DNA from: Benthicola sp964195715
GTDB lineage: Bacteria > Gemmatimonadota > Gemmatimonadetes > Palauibacterales > Palauibacteraceae
DNA length: 11,531 bases
Reading direction: 5' to 3'
Assembly: GCA_964195715.1 (NCBI GenBank)
Contig: CAXMRU010000206.1
Span: 1-11,531, forward strand
Within the stretch, counting starts at the first letter, position 1, and each line of letters starts with the position of its first letter. The position numbers were made by a program, and so were the translations under genes. Shown in pieces: positions 1 to 6,472 of this stretch. The notes under the pieces were generated by a model, which was not told the DNA's origin, searched no databases, and worked only from the letters and a program-made list of their open reading frames with translations.

Positions 1-135
1 GTCGTGATGGGGGCCAGGTTCTACAAGCGGATCGGGGCGCACGTGCTGAACGTGCTGTCGAGTGTGGTCATGCCGCTGCACAAGCTGGATTACTATGACG
101 AGAAGAGGTTAGCCGAGGCGGCGGCTGACGAGTAG
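1..135 (+). CDS. C-terminal fragment of an unrecognised protein
   Basis: Frame 1 is open from the window edge to a TAG at 133-135 and gives 44 residues, so the gene starts outside the window. The fragment contains the stretch FYKRIGAHVLNVLSSVVMPL followed by HKLDYYDEKRL, which reads as an amphipathic or hydrophobic helix and then a charged helix, ending in an Ala/Asp/Glu tail. I do not recognise the family; a helical bundle enzyme of the diiron or prenyl-synthase kind is possible but only a guess. The codons are GC-rich like those of the neighbours. The next gene on the same strand begins 187 nt later, too far to claim an operon. Confidence 0.6.
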   Translation, partial: VVMGARFYKRIGAHVLNVLSSVVMPLHKLDYYDEKRLAEAAADE

Positions 136-322
136 GGCTGCTCAGGGGTACAGCAGGAAGCGACTGCGAGCCCGGCGTGTCAAGCCACGGTGCACCGAGC
201 TGGCGGAAGGGGCAGTCCGTGCCCCCCGGCCGACCAAGAATGCGAACGACCGATCCAGCATGTTGCCCTGAAGCCGGACTCCCCCGTTCGGGGTCTACCA
301 GTCACGCCCAAAGGTAACCGAC
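136..322. other. Intergenic region, no firm signal
   Basis: This 187-nt gap holds a 6-bp perfect stem (GGGGCA at 209-214, TGCCCC at 220-225, loop of 5) without a T-tract, and a small CCCC-GTTC-GGGG hairpin at 282-293 just before the ribosome binding site of the acylase gene. I found no -35/-10 pair with acceptable spacing. The first stem could end transcription of the upstream gene only with help from Rho. Confidence 0.3.
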
Positions 323-2452
323 ATGAGCCTGCTCCCAGAGGCAAGCCGGCGACTGACCGTACTCCCTCTTTTCCTCCTCGCGGGTCTTGTCCTGTCAGGG
401 TGCTCCGGTACCGAGCAACGACCGTACGCCGAGCGCGTCGAGATCCGACGTACTTCATTCGGGGTTCCCCACATCAGGGCGGAAGATCTGGGCGCCATGG
501 CCTACGGCCTCGCGTGGACTCACATGGAGGACTACGGCGAGCTGGTCGTAGAGCGCCTGACGATGGTCAGGGGAGAATTGGCACTCCACAAGGGAGAGGA
601 ATTCGTAGACTCCGATTTCTGGTGGCGTCGGCGGTACGAGCAGGCCGTGGAAGCGTACCCCACCCTGCACCGGGATACCAGGGATCTCCATGAGGGCTAC
701 TCCGCAGCCGTGAACCGGTACATCGAGCTTCATCCTGAGGAGGTGCAGGAATGGGCCACTCCCCAGTTCACGGGGGTGGACATTGCCGCCCACTGGGTGG
801 ATGAGACGCTCGATGGTGCCATTCGACGATTCGGCAGCAGCCAGGACCAGCGCCGGGCCCGGCGCGACTCGGCCTCCACCTCCGGTGACGGATCCAACGC
901 CTGGGCATTCGGTCCATCGCGCACGGCCAGCGGGAACTCGATTCTGGTCCGGAACCCCCACCTGTCCTGGGGTGCGGGGAGGTACAGCGTTTACTACGAG
1001 GCGCATATCACAATTCCGGGCGTGATCGACTTCTACGGCGATTTCCGGGTTGGCTACCCGATGTACTTCAACGGGGGATTCAACCCGAACCTCGGCTGGA
1101 GCACGACGAACAACTCGCCGGACGTGGAGGAGTTCTACGCGCTGGCAGTGGATCCGCAGAACCCGGACGCATACTTCCTCGACGGTGAGTCAATCCCGCT
1201 GGAGAGCAACCGGATCGCCATCGAGGTCGGGACTGCCGGCGAGACGGCGTCCGTGACGCGGGAGTTCTTCGATACCGAGATCGGCCCTGTCGTCGAACGA
1301 ACCGAGGACACCATCTACGTCGTTCGCTCAGCTGACTGGAGCGAGTATCGTCGCACGGAGCAGTTCCTCCGGATGATGCAGGCGTCGAATCTGGACGAAT
1401 GGAAAGACGCGATGCGACTGCGCGCGATGAAGGAGTCAAGCTTCACGTACGCTGACGGCGCAGGAAACATATTCTACGTGTGGAACGCCGCGATTCCCGA
1501 GCTGCCGCATCCCTCAGGACATGATACGATCGCGATTCCCGTAATCTCTCGTGCCGATGTCTGGCATGACCTGGTCCCCTTCGATTCCCTGCCCCAGCTG
1601 CTGAACCCGTCGGGCGGCTACCTGCACAACGAGAACGACTCCTTCCACTACACGAGCCTGGATGACCCCCTGGAGACCCCGTCCGTCAACGCTGCGTGGC
1701 CCGAGCGGCGACTGCGCCTTCGCAGTCAACTGGCGCTCGAGCTGGTCGGGACCGCGACCAACCTGACCCTCGAGGACGTCATCACACTCAAGCACTCACC
1801 TCGGATCCTCATGGCAGACCGGGTGAAGGAAGACCTGGTTCGGGCGGTGCGGGCCTCCGGAGCGACGGGAGAGGTGGAATCGGCCATCGACCTTGTCGAG
1901 GCATGGGGGAACACCTCCGCTGCCGACAGTCGCGGAGGAGCGCTATTCGAGCTGTGGGCGATCAGATACGACGAGCTCGGAGGCGACTACGCGCATGACT
2001 GGACTCCGGCGGAACCCACCTCTTCTCCGCGTGGCCTCGACGATCCGGCCGTAGCAGCGCGCGCCTTCACCGATGCCGTAGCCGAGACCACCGAGAGGTA
2101 CGGTGCCTGGGACGTCCCGTGGGGCCAGGTGCACAGGATCCGCTGGGGAGGTGTCGACGCCCCGGCAAGCGGCTGTCCATCATGGCTCGGCTGCTTCCGG
2201 CACCTCGGCTTTCGCACGGACGAGGACGGAGTCGGGAGGGCCTACACCGGTGACGCCTGGATCCTCGCCGTCGAGTTCGACTCGATCCCGCGGGCCTACT
2301 CGGTGCTGGTGTTCGGGCAGACAGGGAACGAGGCCTCTGAGCACTACGACGATCAGGCCGGCCTCTTCGCGCGGGAGGAGCTCAAGAGGGTCTCATTCAC
2401 GGAAGAGCAGATTGCGGCCGACCTGGTGCGCCGGTACCGACCCGGTTGGTAG
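323..2452 (+). CDS. Penicillin/cephalosporin acylase family lipoprotein (Ntn-hydrolase)
   Basis: 709 residues. The family hydrolyses amide bonds of acylated small molecules (beta-lactams, acyl-homoserine lactones, lipopeptides); the substrate here cannot be read from sequence. The N-terminus is a lipoprotein signal with lipobox LSGC (Cys27), so the enzyme is probably anchored in the envelope. The precursor should self-cleave before Ser191 in GDG-SNAWAFGPSRT, making Ser191 the N-terminal nucleophile of a beta chain of about 519 residues. His213 in NPHLSW lies at beta-23, the position of the conserved histidine of cephalosporin and AHL acylases. Other family signatures are NPNLGWSTTNNSPDVEEFY near 254-272 and GQTGN...HYDDQ near 665-678. 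The ATG at 323 has AAAGG at 310-314, eight bases away. The alpha part (about 28-190) is short but complete. The frame is intact; family membership is firm, specificity open. Confidence 0.93.
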   Translation: MSLLPEASRRLTVLPLFLLAGLVLSGCSGTEQRPYAERVEIRRTSFGVPHIRAEDLGAMAYGLAWTHMEDYGELVVERLTMVRGELALHKGEEFVDSDFWWRRRYEQAVEAYPTLHRDTRDLHEGYSAAVNRYIELHPEEVQEWATPQFTGVDIAAHWVDETLDGAIRRFGSSQDQRRARRDSASTSGDGSNAWAFGPSRTASGNSILVRNPHLSWGAGRYSVYYEAHITIPGVIDFYGDFRVGYPMYFNGGFNPNLGWSTTNNSPDVEEFYALAVDPQNPDAYFLDGESIPLESNRIAIEVGTAGETASVTREFFDTEIGPVVERTEDTIYVVRSADWSEYRRTEQFLRMMQASNLDEWKDAMRLRAMKESSFTYADGAGNIFYVWNAAIPELPHPSGHDTIAIPVISRADVWHDLVPFDSLPQLLNPSGGYLHNENDSFHYTSLDDPLETPSVNAAWPERRLRLRSQLALELVGTATNLTLEDVITLKHSPRILMADRVKEDLVRAVRASGATGEVESAIDLVEAWGNTSAADSRGGALFELWAIRYDELGGDYAHDWTPAEPTSSPRGLDDPAVAARAFTDAVAETTERYGAWDVPWGQVHRIRWGGVDAPASGCPSWLGCFRHLGFRTDEDGVGRAYTGDAWILAVEFDSIPRAYSVLVFGQTGNEASEHYDDQAGLFAREELKRVSFTEEQIAADLVRRYRPGW

Positions 2453-2473
2453 TGGAAGCAGCGCACACCCGGG

Positions 2474-2503
2474 TCGACCTTGTACGGGCCTGGCGTGTAT
2501 AGT
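2474..2503 (+). promoter_or_regulatory. Possible sigma-70-type promoter for the ACT-domain gene
   Basis: The best -10 element in the gap is TATAGT at 2498-2503 with TCGACC at 2474-2479 as a -35 and an 18-nt spacer. It would start RNA near 2510 and leave about 140 nt of leader before the ATG at 2651. The -10 is good, the -35 weak. Confidence 0.35.
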
Positions 2504-2570
2504 AAAGATGTATCGTTTAGACAGCGGTAGCTGCGGACGGTCCTCAGCCACAGTGACGCGACGATACCTT

Positions 2571-2604
2571 GTGCCCACCCCCCGGGCACCACTCCGTGAG
2601 GGGT
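2571..2604 (+). promoter_or_regulatory. Two adjacent hairpins in the leader of the ACT-domain gene
   Basis: The first hairpin pairs GTGCCC (2571-2576) with GGGCAC (2584-2589) around a seven-base loop ACCCCCC. One base later, ACTCC (2591-2595) pairs with GGGGT (2600-2604, one G-T pair) around GTGA, a GNRA-type tetraloop. No U-run follows, so this is not a classic terminator. It may be a structured 5' leader. I could not match it to a known riboswitch. Confidence 0.35.
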
Positions 2605-2650
2605 CCGCGTTGGACGCCGCGCTCGCCGAATCGCAGCATGGAGGGAAGCC

Positions 2651-3064
2651 ATGGCCTACCGGATCCGTCGCGTCGAGTACTACTACACTACCGTCGAGGA
2701 CCAGCCCGGAGAGGCGTACAACCTGCTGGCCCGGCTCGCGAGCCTCGGGGTAAACCTGCTCGCCTTCACGGCGATTCCAGTCGGGCCGATACGCACTCAA
2801 ATGACCTTGTTCCCTGACGAATCTGCTCGCCTCGAGTCAGCAGCGGCTGGCGCCGGGATGTCGCTGGATGGACCGTATCCCGCGCTTCTCGTGCAGGGGG
2901 ATGATGAACTCGGCGCGCTTGTTGACATCCACCAGCAACTCTTCCAGTCGCGGGTGAACGTTTACGCGTCGACGGCGGTGACGGACGGCAAGGGCTGCTA
3001 CGGCTACGTTCTCTACATCAGGGCCGAAGACTATCCCAGGGCTGTGGCTGCGCTCGAAGTGTAG
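2651..3064 (+). CDS. ACT-domain protein, probably two tandem ACT folds
   Basis: 137 residues. ACT domains bind small ligands, usually amino acids, and control a partner enzyme or act alone as sensors. Residues about 6-70 read as one beta-alpha-beta-beta-alpha-beta unit (VEYYYTTVEDQPGEAYNLLA, then LGVNLLAFTAIPV, then TQMTLFPDE); the DQPGEAYNLLARL segment is the typical ligand-loop and first helix, with Gly20. Residues about 74-136 look like a second unit (ALLVQGDDELGALVDIHQQL ... VNVYASTAVTDG ... GYVLYIRAEDYPRAVAAL). No catalytic domain is attached. The ATG at 2651 has a near-perfect GGAGGG at 2640-2645, five bases upstream. It stands alone: the acylase ends 198 nt before and the tRNA on the other strand faces it. 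The effector is unknown. Confidence 0.85.
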   Translation: MAYRIRRVEYYYTTVEDQPGEAYNLLARLASLGVNLLAFTAIPVGPIRTQMTLFPDESARLESAAAGAGMSLDGPYPALLVQGDDELGALVDIHQQLFQSRVNVYASTAVTDGKGCYGYVLYIRAEDYPRAVAALEV

Positions 3065-3145
3065 GGGTTCCATCGTTTGGAGCGGGGGTGATGCGCAGGT
3101 GACGAAGGCGGTATATGTGCGCGGTTCGCGTTGCCGTCTGCGGAA

Positions 3146-3219
3146 TCGGGGAGGCGGGATTTGAACCCGCGGCCCCTGGCTCCCAAAGCCAGTGCTCTGC
3201 CGGACTGAGCTACTCCCCG
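3146..3219 (-). tRNA. tRNA-Pro (anticodon UGG)
   Basis: The minus strand folds as a full cloverleaf: acceptor arms CGGGGAG (3213-3219) and CTCCCCG (3147-3153), discriminator A at 3146, D-arm containing AGCTCAGTCCGGCAGAGC, anticodon stem CTGGC/GCCAG with loop TTTGGGA, and T-arm GCGGGTTCAAATCCCGC. The anticodon TGG is the complement of 3183-3185. CCA is not encoded, since the bases after the discriminator read TTC, so it must be added after transcription. Proline agrees with the G37 that follows the anticodon. Its 5' end lies 37 nt after the stop of the small peptide gene on the same strand, with only a hairpin between them. I see no promoter of its own next to it. Confidence 0.96.
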
Positions 3220-3228
3220 TGTTTTGAA

Positions 3229-3245
3229 ACTCGCCGCCGGCGAGT
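3229..3245 (-). terminator. Hairpin between the small peptide gene and tRNA-Pro; weak terminator or processing site
   Basis: ACTCGCC (3229-3235) pairs perfectly with GGCGAGT (3239-3245), a 7-bp stem with a three-base loop. Read on the minus strand it lies 11 nt after the stop codon of the 23-residue peptide and is followed by TTCAAAAC, a poor U-run. It could be an inefficient terminator. Because tRNA-Pro begins only nine bases further on, it could equally be a spacer or processing signal in a shared transcript. Confidence 0.45.
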
Positions 3246-3256
3246 CAGCGCTTGCC

Positions 3257-3328
3257 TCACCCGCAGCCGGATCGACTCCAGATCACGGCGACCGCCACAA
3301 GTGCCAGTATGGACAGGAACTCGGACAT
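3257..3328 (-). CDS. Candidate 23-residue single-span membrane peptide
   Basis: ATG at 3328 with GAGGAG at 3334-3339 (minus strand), five bases upstream, one of the best ribosome binding sites in the window; stop TGA at 3257-3259. The product begins MSEFLSILALVAVAVIW and ends with SRSGCG: one hydrophobic stretch (about residues 4-17) followed by an arginine, suggesting a cytoplasmic C-terminus. It sits 82 nt after cstA, where the small CstA partner YbdD is found in E. coli, but at 23 residues it is not YbdD. KdpF and CydX are comparable small membrane subunits of larger complexes, which makes a CstA subunit conceivable. I recognise no family. Evidence is the start signal, the hydrophobic composition and the hairpin after the stop; homology evidence is lacking. 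Confidence 0.5.
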   Translation of the reverse strand: MSEFLSILALVAVAVIWSRSGCG

Positions 3329-3333
3329 CAAGT

Positions 3334-3339
3334 CTCCTC
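3334..3339 (-). promoter_or_regulatory. Strong Shine-Dalgarno GAGGAG of the small peptide
   Basis: GAGGAG on the minus strand with a five-base spacer (ACTTG) to the ATG at 3328. The same frame is open upstream to 3520, inside cstA, but this site picks the internal ATG as the real start. Confidence 0.55.
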
Positions 3340-3342
3340 GTG

Positions 3343-3376
3343 TCTCACAATATGAGATGGCACAAAACCGGCCCAA
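3343..3376 (-). promoter_or_regulatory. Possible promoter with overlapping inverted repeat before the peptide and tRNA-Pro
   Basis: On the minus strand, TTGGGC (3371-3376) and CATATT (3349-3354) are 16 nt apart and could serve as -35 and -10. The -10 lies inside an inverted repeat TCTCA-tattg-TGAGA (3343-3357), in the position of an operator. Transcription would start near 3342 and run through the peptide, the hairpin and tRNA-Pro. Confidence 0.35.
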
Positions 3377-3410
3377 AGATGACACGCCTCCCCGGGTCGC
3401 GCCATATGTG

Positions 3411-5168
3411 TCACCGACCGGGATGAATGTCACGAGCACGCACGAACCGCCGCACGGCAACTGCGGCCTCGAACAGCAACCACAGCTCGAGGACGAAGAT
3501 CGCACCCCCGACGATGACAAGGAGAGTCTGGCTCTCGCGCGTGAAGCGCAGGAGGTTCAGGATCATGGCCCAGGTCGTCATGAAGAGCAGGAACGCCATG
3601 GGAATGGCAGTGACCCACGCCTTCCGGCCCAGCTTCAAGAGGAAGAGCGTGAGGATCAGCAAACTGAGGCCGGCCAGCAGCTGGTTCGTAGTACCGAACA
3701 GCGGCCACAATCGCATGCCTCCCGCACCGCGGTCCAGACCGAGGGCGAGCAGAGCGCAGCTGGTCACCGCGATCAGCGTGGCGCTCCACCGGTTCTGGAC
3801 GGCTTTGATCCGGTACTCCACACCTAGCTCGGCGATGATGTAACGCTGCAGGCGCACGCTGGTGTCGAGGGTCGTCGCCGCGAAACTGATCACCACTACC
3901 GCCGCGAATATCGTGGCTACGGCATGAGGGATGCCCAGTCCCTCGGCGAGTACGCCTACTCCGTTGACGAAGGCTGTCGTGGCCCCCGCCGACGCGGCGG
4001 CCCATGAACTGTAGTGCGCGTGCCACCCGTCGACGCCCGCGTAGAGCGCGAAACCGGCGGTCGTCGCGAGGATAGCCGTGAGTGCGAGGGCCCCCTCGCC
4101 GATCGCACCCCCGTAGCCCACATACCGCGCGTCGGTCTCCCGGTCCAGCTGTTTGGAGGACGTTCCGGAGGCGACGAGGCCGTGGAATCCGCTGATCGCC
4201 CCGCATGCGATCGTGATGAACAGGAGTGGAAACCAGCTCGGTGCGTCAGCAGGAAGAGACGTGTTCACCGCCGGCGCGACGACACGCGGGTTGGTCACGA
4301 TCACGCCGGCGCCGATGATCCCCAGGGCGACGAAGAGCTGGTGCCCGTTTACGTAGTCCCTCGGCTGCAGCAACAACCACACAGGAAGCACGCTGGCGAA
4401 GAACGTGTACACGAAAAGTATCACGATCCAGCCGACCCTCTGGCCGTCGGCATGCGCCGCCTCCGCGGCCAGGGCCAGATCCCCTCCCGATGCACTGACC
4501 TGGGCCGCGGTGGATTCGAAACCGAGCAGGTCGGGTAGCTGGAATGGCACGTACTGCCCGAACCAGATGAGAGCATACAGGATCGCGAGTGCGGCCAACG
4601 AGGGGATCAGGATCCCGGCGCCCGTGCGGTATATGAGGAAACCGACGACCAGGGCCACGACGAGACTACCCCAGACGGGAAGGACGGCCCCCGGATTCGC
4701 CATGAACAGGTTCGCGATGATGACCGCGAACACCGCGTTGACCATCAGCAGCAGGAAGAAGATCAGGAGCAGAAAGAGCACCCGAGCCCGATCTCCGACG
4801 ATAGATTCGGCCAGCGTCCCGATCGAGTTTCCCTTGTGCCGGGAGGAGATCCAGAGGGTGCCGAAGTCATGAACGGCTCCGGCGAAGATCGTTCCCAGCA
4901 CGACCCACAGGAAGGCAGGCAGCCAACCCCAGATCACGGCGATGGCAGGGCCCACAATCGGCGCGGCTCCCGCGACGGACGTGAAATGGTGGCCGAACAG
5001 CACGTGCCTGTTGGTCGGGACGAAGTCCACACCGTCCTCAAATTCGTGCGCAGGCGTAATGAAATCGGGGTCCAGCTGGTAAATCCAGCGCGCGATATAC
5101 CGCGAGTAAATCCTGTAGCCGGATAAGAATGCCGCGACCCCGATGACCAGCAGTACGATCGCGCTCAC
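3411..5168 (-). CDS. cstA: CstA family transporter (carbon starvation / peptide or pyruvate uptake)
   Basis: 585 residues, an inner-membrane protein of the CstA/BtsT family, which takes up peptides or pyruvate, typically when carbon is short. Family signatures seen: GVDFVPTNRHVLFGHHFTSV followed by AGAAPIVGP (residues 46-74), GAVHDFGTLWISSRHKG (97-113), ACGAISGFHGLVASGTSSKQ (321-340) and LWPLFGTTNQLLAGL (487-501). Hydrophobic spans fill most of the protein. It is shorter than E. coli CstA (about 700), mainly at the C-terminus. The start is GTG at 5168: it overlaps the arsA stop as GTGA and has GGGGAGG seven bases upstream; the open frame runs to 5270 but that extension is soluble and lies inside arsA. 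It is translationally coupled to arsA. An Ala-rich loop at about 219-243 looks like a lineage insert. Substrate not determined. Confidence 0.93.
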   Translation of the reverse strand: MSAIVLLVIGVAAFLSGYRIYSRYIARWIYQLDPDFITPAHEFEDGVDFVPTNRHVLFGHHFTSVAGAAPIVGPAIAVIWGWLPAFLWVVLGTIFAGAVHDFGTLWISSRHKGNSIGTLAESIVGDRARVLFLLLIFFLLLMVNAVFAVIIANLFMANPGAVLPVWGSLVVALVVGFLIYRTGAGILIPSLAALAILYALIWFGQYVPFQLPDLLGFESTAAQVSASGGDLALAAEAAHADGQRVGWIVILFVYTFFASVLPVWLLLQPRDYVNGHQLFVALGIIGAGVIVTNPRVVAPAVNTSLPADAPSWFPLLFITIACGAISGFHGLVASGTSSKQLDRETDARYVGYGGAIGEGALALTAILATTAGFALYAGVDGWHAHYSSWAAASAGATTAFVNGVGVLAEGLGIPHAVATIFAAVVVISFAATTLDTSVRLQRYIIAELGVEYRIKAVQNRWSATLIAVTSCALLALGLDRGAGGMRLWPLFGTTNQLLAGLSLLILTLFLLKLGRKAWVTAIPMAFLLFMTTWAMILNLLRFTRESQTLLVIVGGAIFVLELWLLFEAAVAVRRFVRARDIHPGR

Positions 5169-6166
5169 GCAAGATCCTCCCCGGAACAACTCACTGCCTG
5201 GAATAGTTGCCGCAACGCGTTCGAGCCTGCCGGTTCGCCCTCCTGCATGGCAACATAAGCGATCGGCCAATCTCGGAACCGTTCCCGGATGTCTGCGAGT
5301 TGGCCCTCCTCGCGTTCAGCCCTCCTTCGCTGGAACTCATCTCCTGATACGGCGGGGTGCACCTGGTTTACGATGAGACCGCCGACCGGAATGCCGTACC
5401 CGGAGAGGGTCGACATCGCCCTGTGCGTTTCGAGGATGGGAAGCCTCTCCGGCACGGTCACGAACATGAATGCGGTACGCCCACTGTCGGTGAGGACCAG
5501 TCGTGCCCGCTCGAAGCGATCTCGCCGCTCCTCCAGCGCTGCTAGCACCGGATCACCAATCTCCCGCTCCGATCCGGACGCGGATCCCGCCACATTCCGC
5601 CACATCCGCCCCAGGCTCGATACTTTCCGCCGCTGCGCGATCAGTCCGCCGATCCAATTCGTCATAAGCTCCGGCAGGGACAGGAGTCGAAGCGTCTGAC
5701 CCGTCGGGGCCGTATCGAACACGATCCGGTCGAAACGCTCGTCCCCCAGGAGTCGGGTGAACCGGTCGAACAGGGCTGCCTCCTCCGCGCCGGGCGACAC
5801 GCGAGCCGCGTCGATCTGCCGCTCTACTTCGGCCACGAGTCGCGGAGGAGTCACGTCGGCAATCCGGCCTTTCACGTCCCGGATGTAGTCCTCGACGGCC
5901 GAGGCAGGATCGATCTCCGCTGCCCAGAGATCGCCTTCTACTGGCCCGGGTTGGGCATCAACTGTAACGCCGAGTATGTCGGACGTGGAATGAGCAGAAT
6001 CTGTGGATACGAGTAGTGTGCGAGCGCCCCGCCTGGCAGACTCGAGCGCCGTGGCCGCCGCCAGCGTCGTCTTCCCGACACCTCCCTTCCCCCCGAAGAA
6101 GAGGATCGGGCGCTCGAGCGCCCGGAAGATCGTCAACTCGATGCCACCCGATGCGCGAAACCCCAC
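5165..6166 (-). CDS. ArsA/GET3-type ATPase, single domain
   Basis: 333 residues from GTG at 6166. The family couples ATP hydrolysis to arsenite efflux (ArsA) or to delivery of tail-anchored membrane proteins (GET3). Seen: deviant Walker A GGKGGVGKTT (25-34) with its signature lysine, switch I DSAHSTSDILG (56-66), switch II DTAPTGQTLRLL (151-162), and VNQ (266-268) near the base-binding region. The only cysteine is Cys327 close to the C-terminus, so the metalloid-binding cysteines of E. coli ArsA are missing, and no arsB, arsC or arsR is in view: arsenite export is unlikely. It lies 16 nt after the CC-tailed small protein gene and overlaps cstA by 4 nt. The GTG start lacks a convincing ribosome binding site; TTG at codon 11, with GGGTGG seven bases before it, is an alternative giving 323 residues. 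Confidence 0.93.
   Translation of the reverse strand: MGFRASGGIELTIFRALERPILFFGGKGGVGKTTLAAATALESARRGARTLLVSTDSAHSTSDILGVTVDAQPGPVEGDLWAAEIDPASAVEDYIRDVKGRIADVTPPRLVAEVERQIDAARVSPGAEEAALFDRFTRLLGDERFDRIVFDTAPTGQTLRLLSLPELMTNWIGGLIAQRRKVSSLGRMWRNVAGSASGSEREIGDPVLAALEERRDRFERARLVLTDSGRTAFMFVTVPERLPILETHRAMSTLSGYGIPVGGLIVNQVHPAVSGDEFQRRRAEREEGQLADIRERFRDWPIAYVAMQEGEPAGSNALRQLFQAVSCSGEDLA
5176..5182 (-). promoter_or_regulatory. Shine-Dalgarno that fixes the cstA start
   Basis: GGGGAGG on the minus strand, seven bases before the GTG at 5168, inside the last codons of arsA. It favours this start over the longer open frame. Confidence 0.7.
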
Positions 6167-6182
6167 CGGACCGCCCTACATC

Positions 6183-6470
6183 TCAGCAACACCGGAAGCC
6201 GCCTTCCGGAGCCGACTCCATCCCCAGGCGCAGATGCCACTCGTGAAACTGCTCGATCAGCTCGGGCAGTAGCTCCAGCGTGTAGAACTGCACCGGGTTC
6301 GGCACTCCGAGCAGGTCCGAGAAGCCCATCAGCAGAAAGATATCCCGTTGTTCGAGGTATTCGCGGTGGATCGCCGACCTGTAGGGGGCCATGTACACGC
6401 CCTCGTATATCTCGCGTGCACCCTGCAGGCGACATCGCACGGCAGCCCAGAAAGCGGCGCGCTCTGACAT
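6183..6470 (-). CDS. Small protein ending in Cys-Cys, possibly the 'cory-CC-star' family
   Basis: 95 residues from ATG at 6470, ending GGFRCC immediately before the stop. The central part reads YMAPYRSAIHREYLEQRDIF (27-46), rich in Tyr/Arg/His, followed by a hydrophobic FLLMGFSDLLGVPNP and a helix TLELLPELIEQFHEWHLRLG. The invariant-looking YRSAIHREY segment and the terminal vicinal cysteines match my memory of an uncharacterised family called cory-CC-star; I cannot confirm this by search. No signal peptide is seen, so it should be cytoplasmic. The start is two bases after the anti-sigma stop, without a ribosome binding site of its own, which points to coupling; a longer frame (to 6569) would overlap the anti-sigma gene and is unlikely. 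A third cysteine is Cys13. Next to arsA it could bind a metal or act as a partner or substrate of the ATPase. Confidence 0.8.
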   Translation of the reverse strand: MSERAAFWAAVRCRLQGAREIYEGVYMAPYRSAIHREYLEQRDIFLLMGFSDLLGVPNPVQFYTLELLPELIEQFHEWHLRLGMESAPEGGFRCC

Positions 6471-6472
6471 GG

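Noticed and set aside
209..225. GGGGCA/TGCCCC stem as a terminator of the first gene
   Set aside because: Only six base pairs and no U-run; not enough for an intrinsic terminator.
2480..2503. TTGTAC with TATAGT as a promoter
   Set aside because: The spacer would be 12 nt, too short; the pair with the upstream TCGACC is preferred.
3120..3130. CGCG-gtt-CGCG hairpin as terminator for the ACT gene and tRNA
   Set aside because: Stem of four pairs without T-tract in either direction.
3115..3426. Plus-strand ORF containing GEAGFEPAAPGSQSQ
   Set aside because: This is the well-known false translation of the complement of a tRNA gene; it covers tRNA-Pro and has no ribosome binding site.
3252..3827. 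Plus-strand ORF of 191 codons opposite cstA
   Set aside because: Gln/Arg/Glu-rich shadow of a clear membrane transporter gene on the other strand; no family features.
5165..6166. Arsenic resistance operon
   Set aside because: No arsB, arsC, arsD or arsR in the window, and the ATPase lacks the metalloid-binding cysteines of true ArsA.
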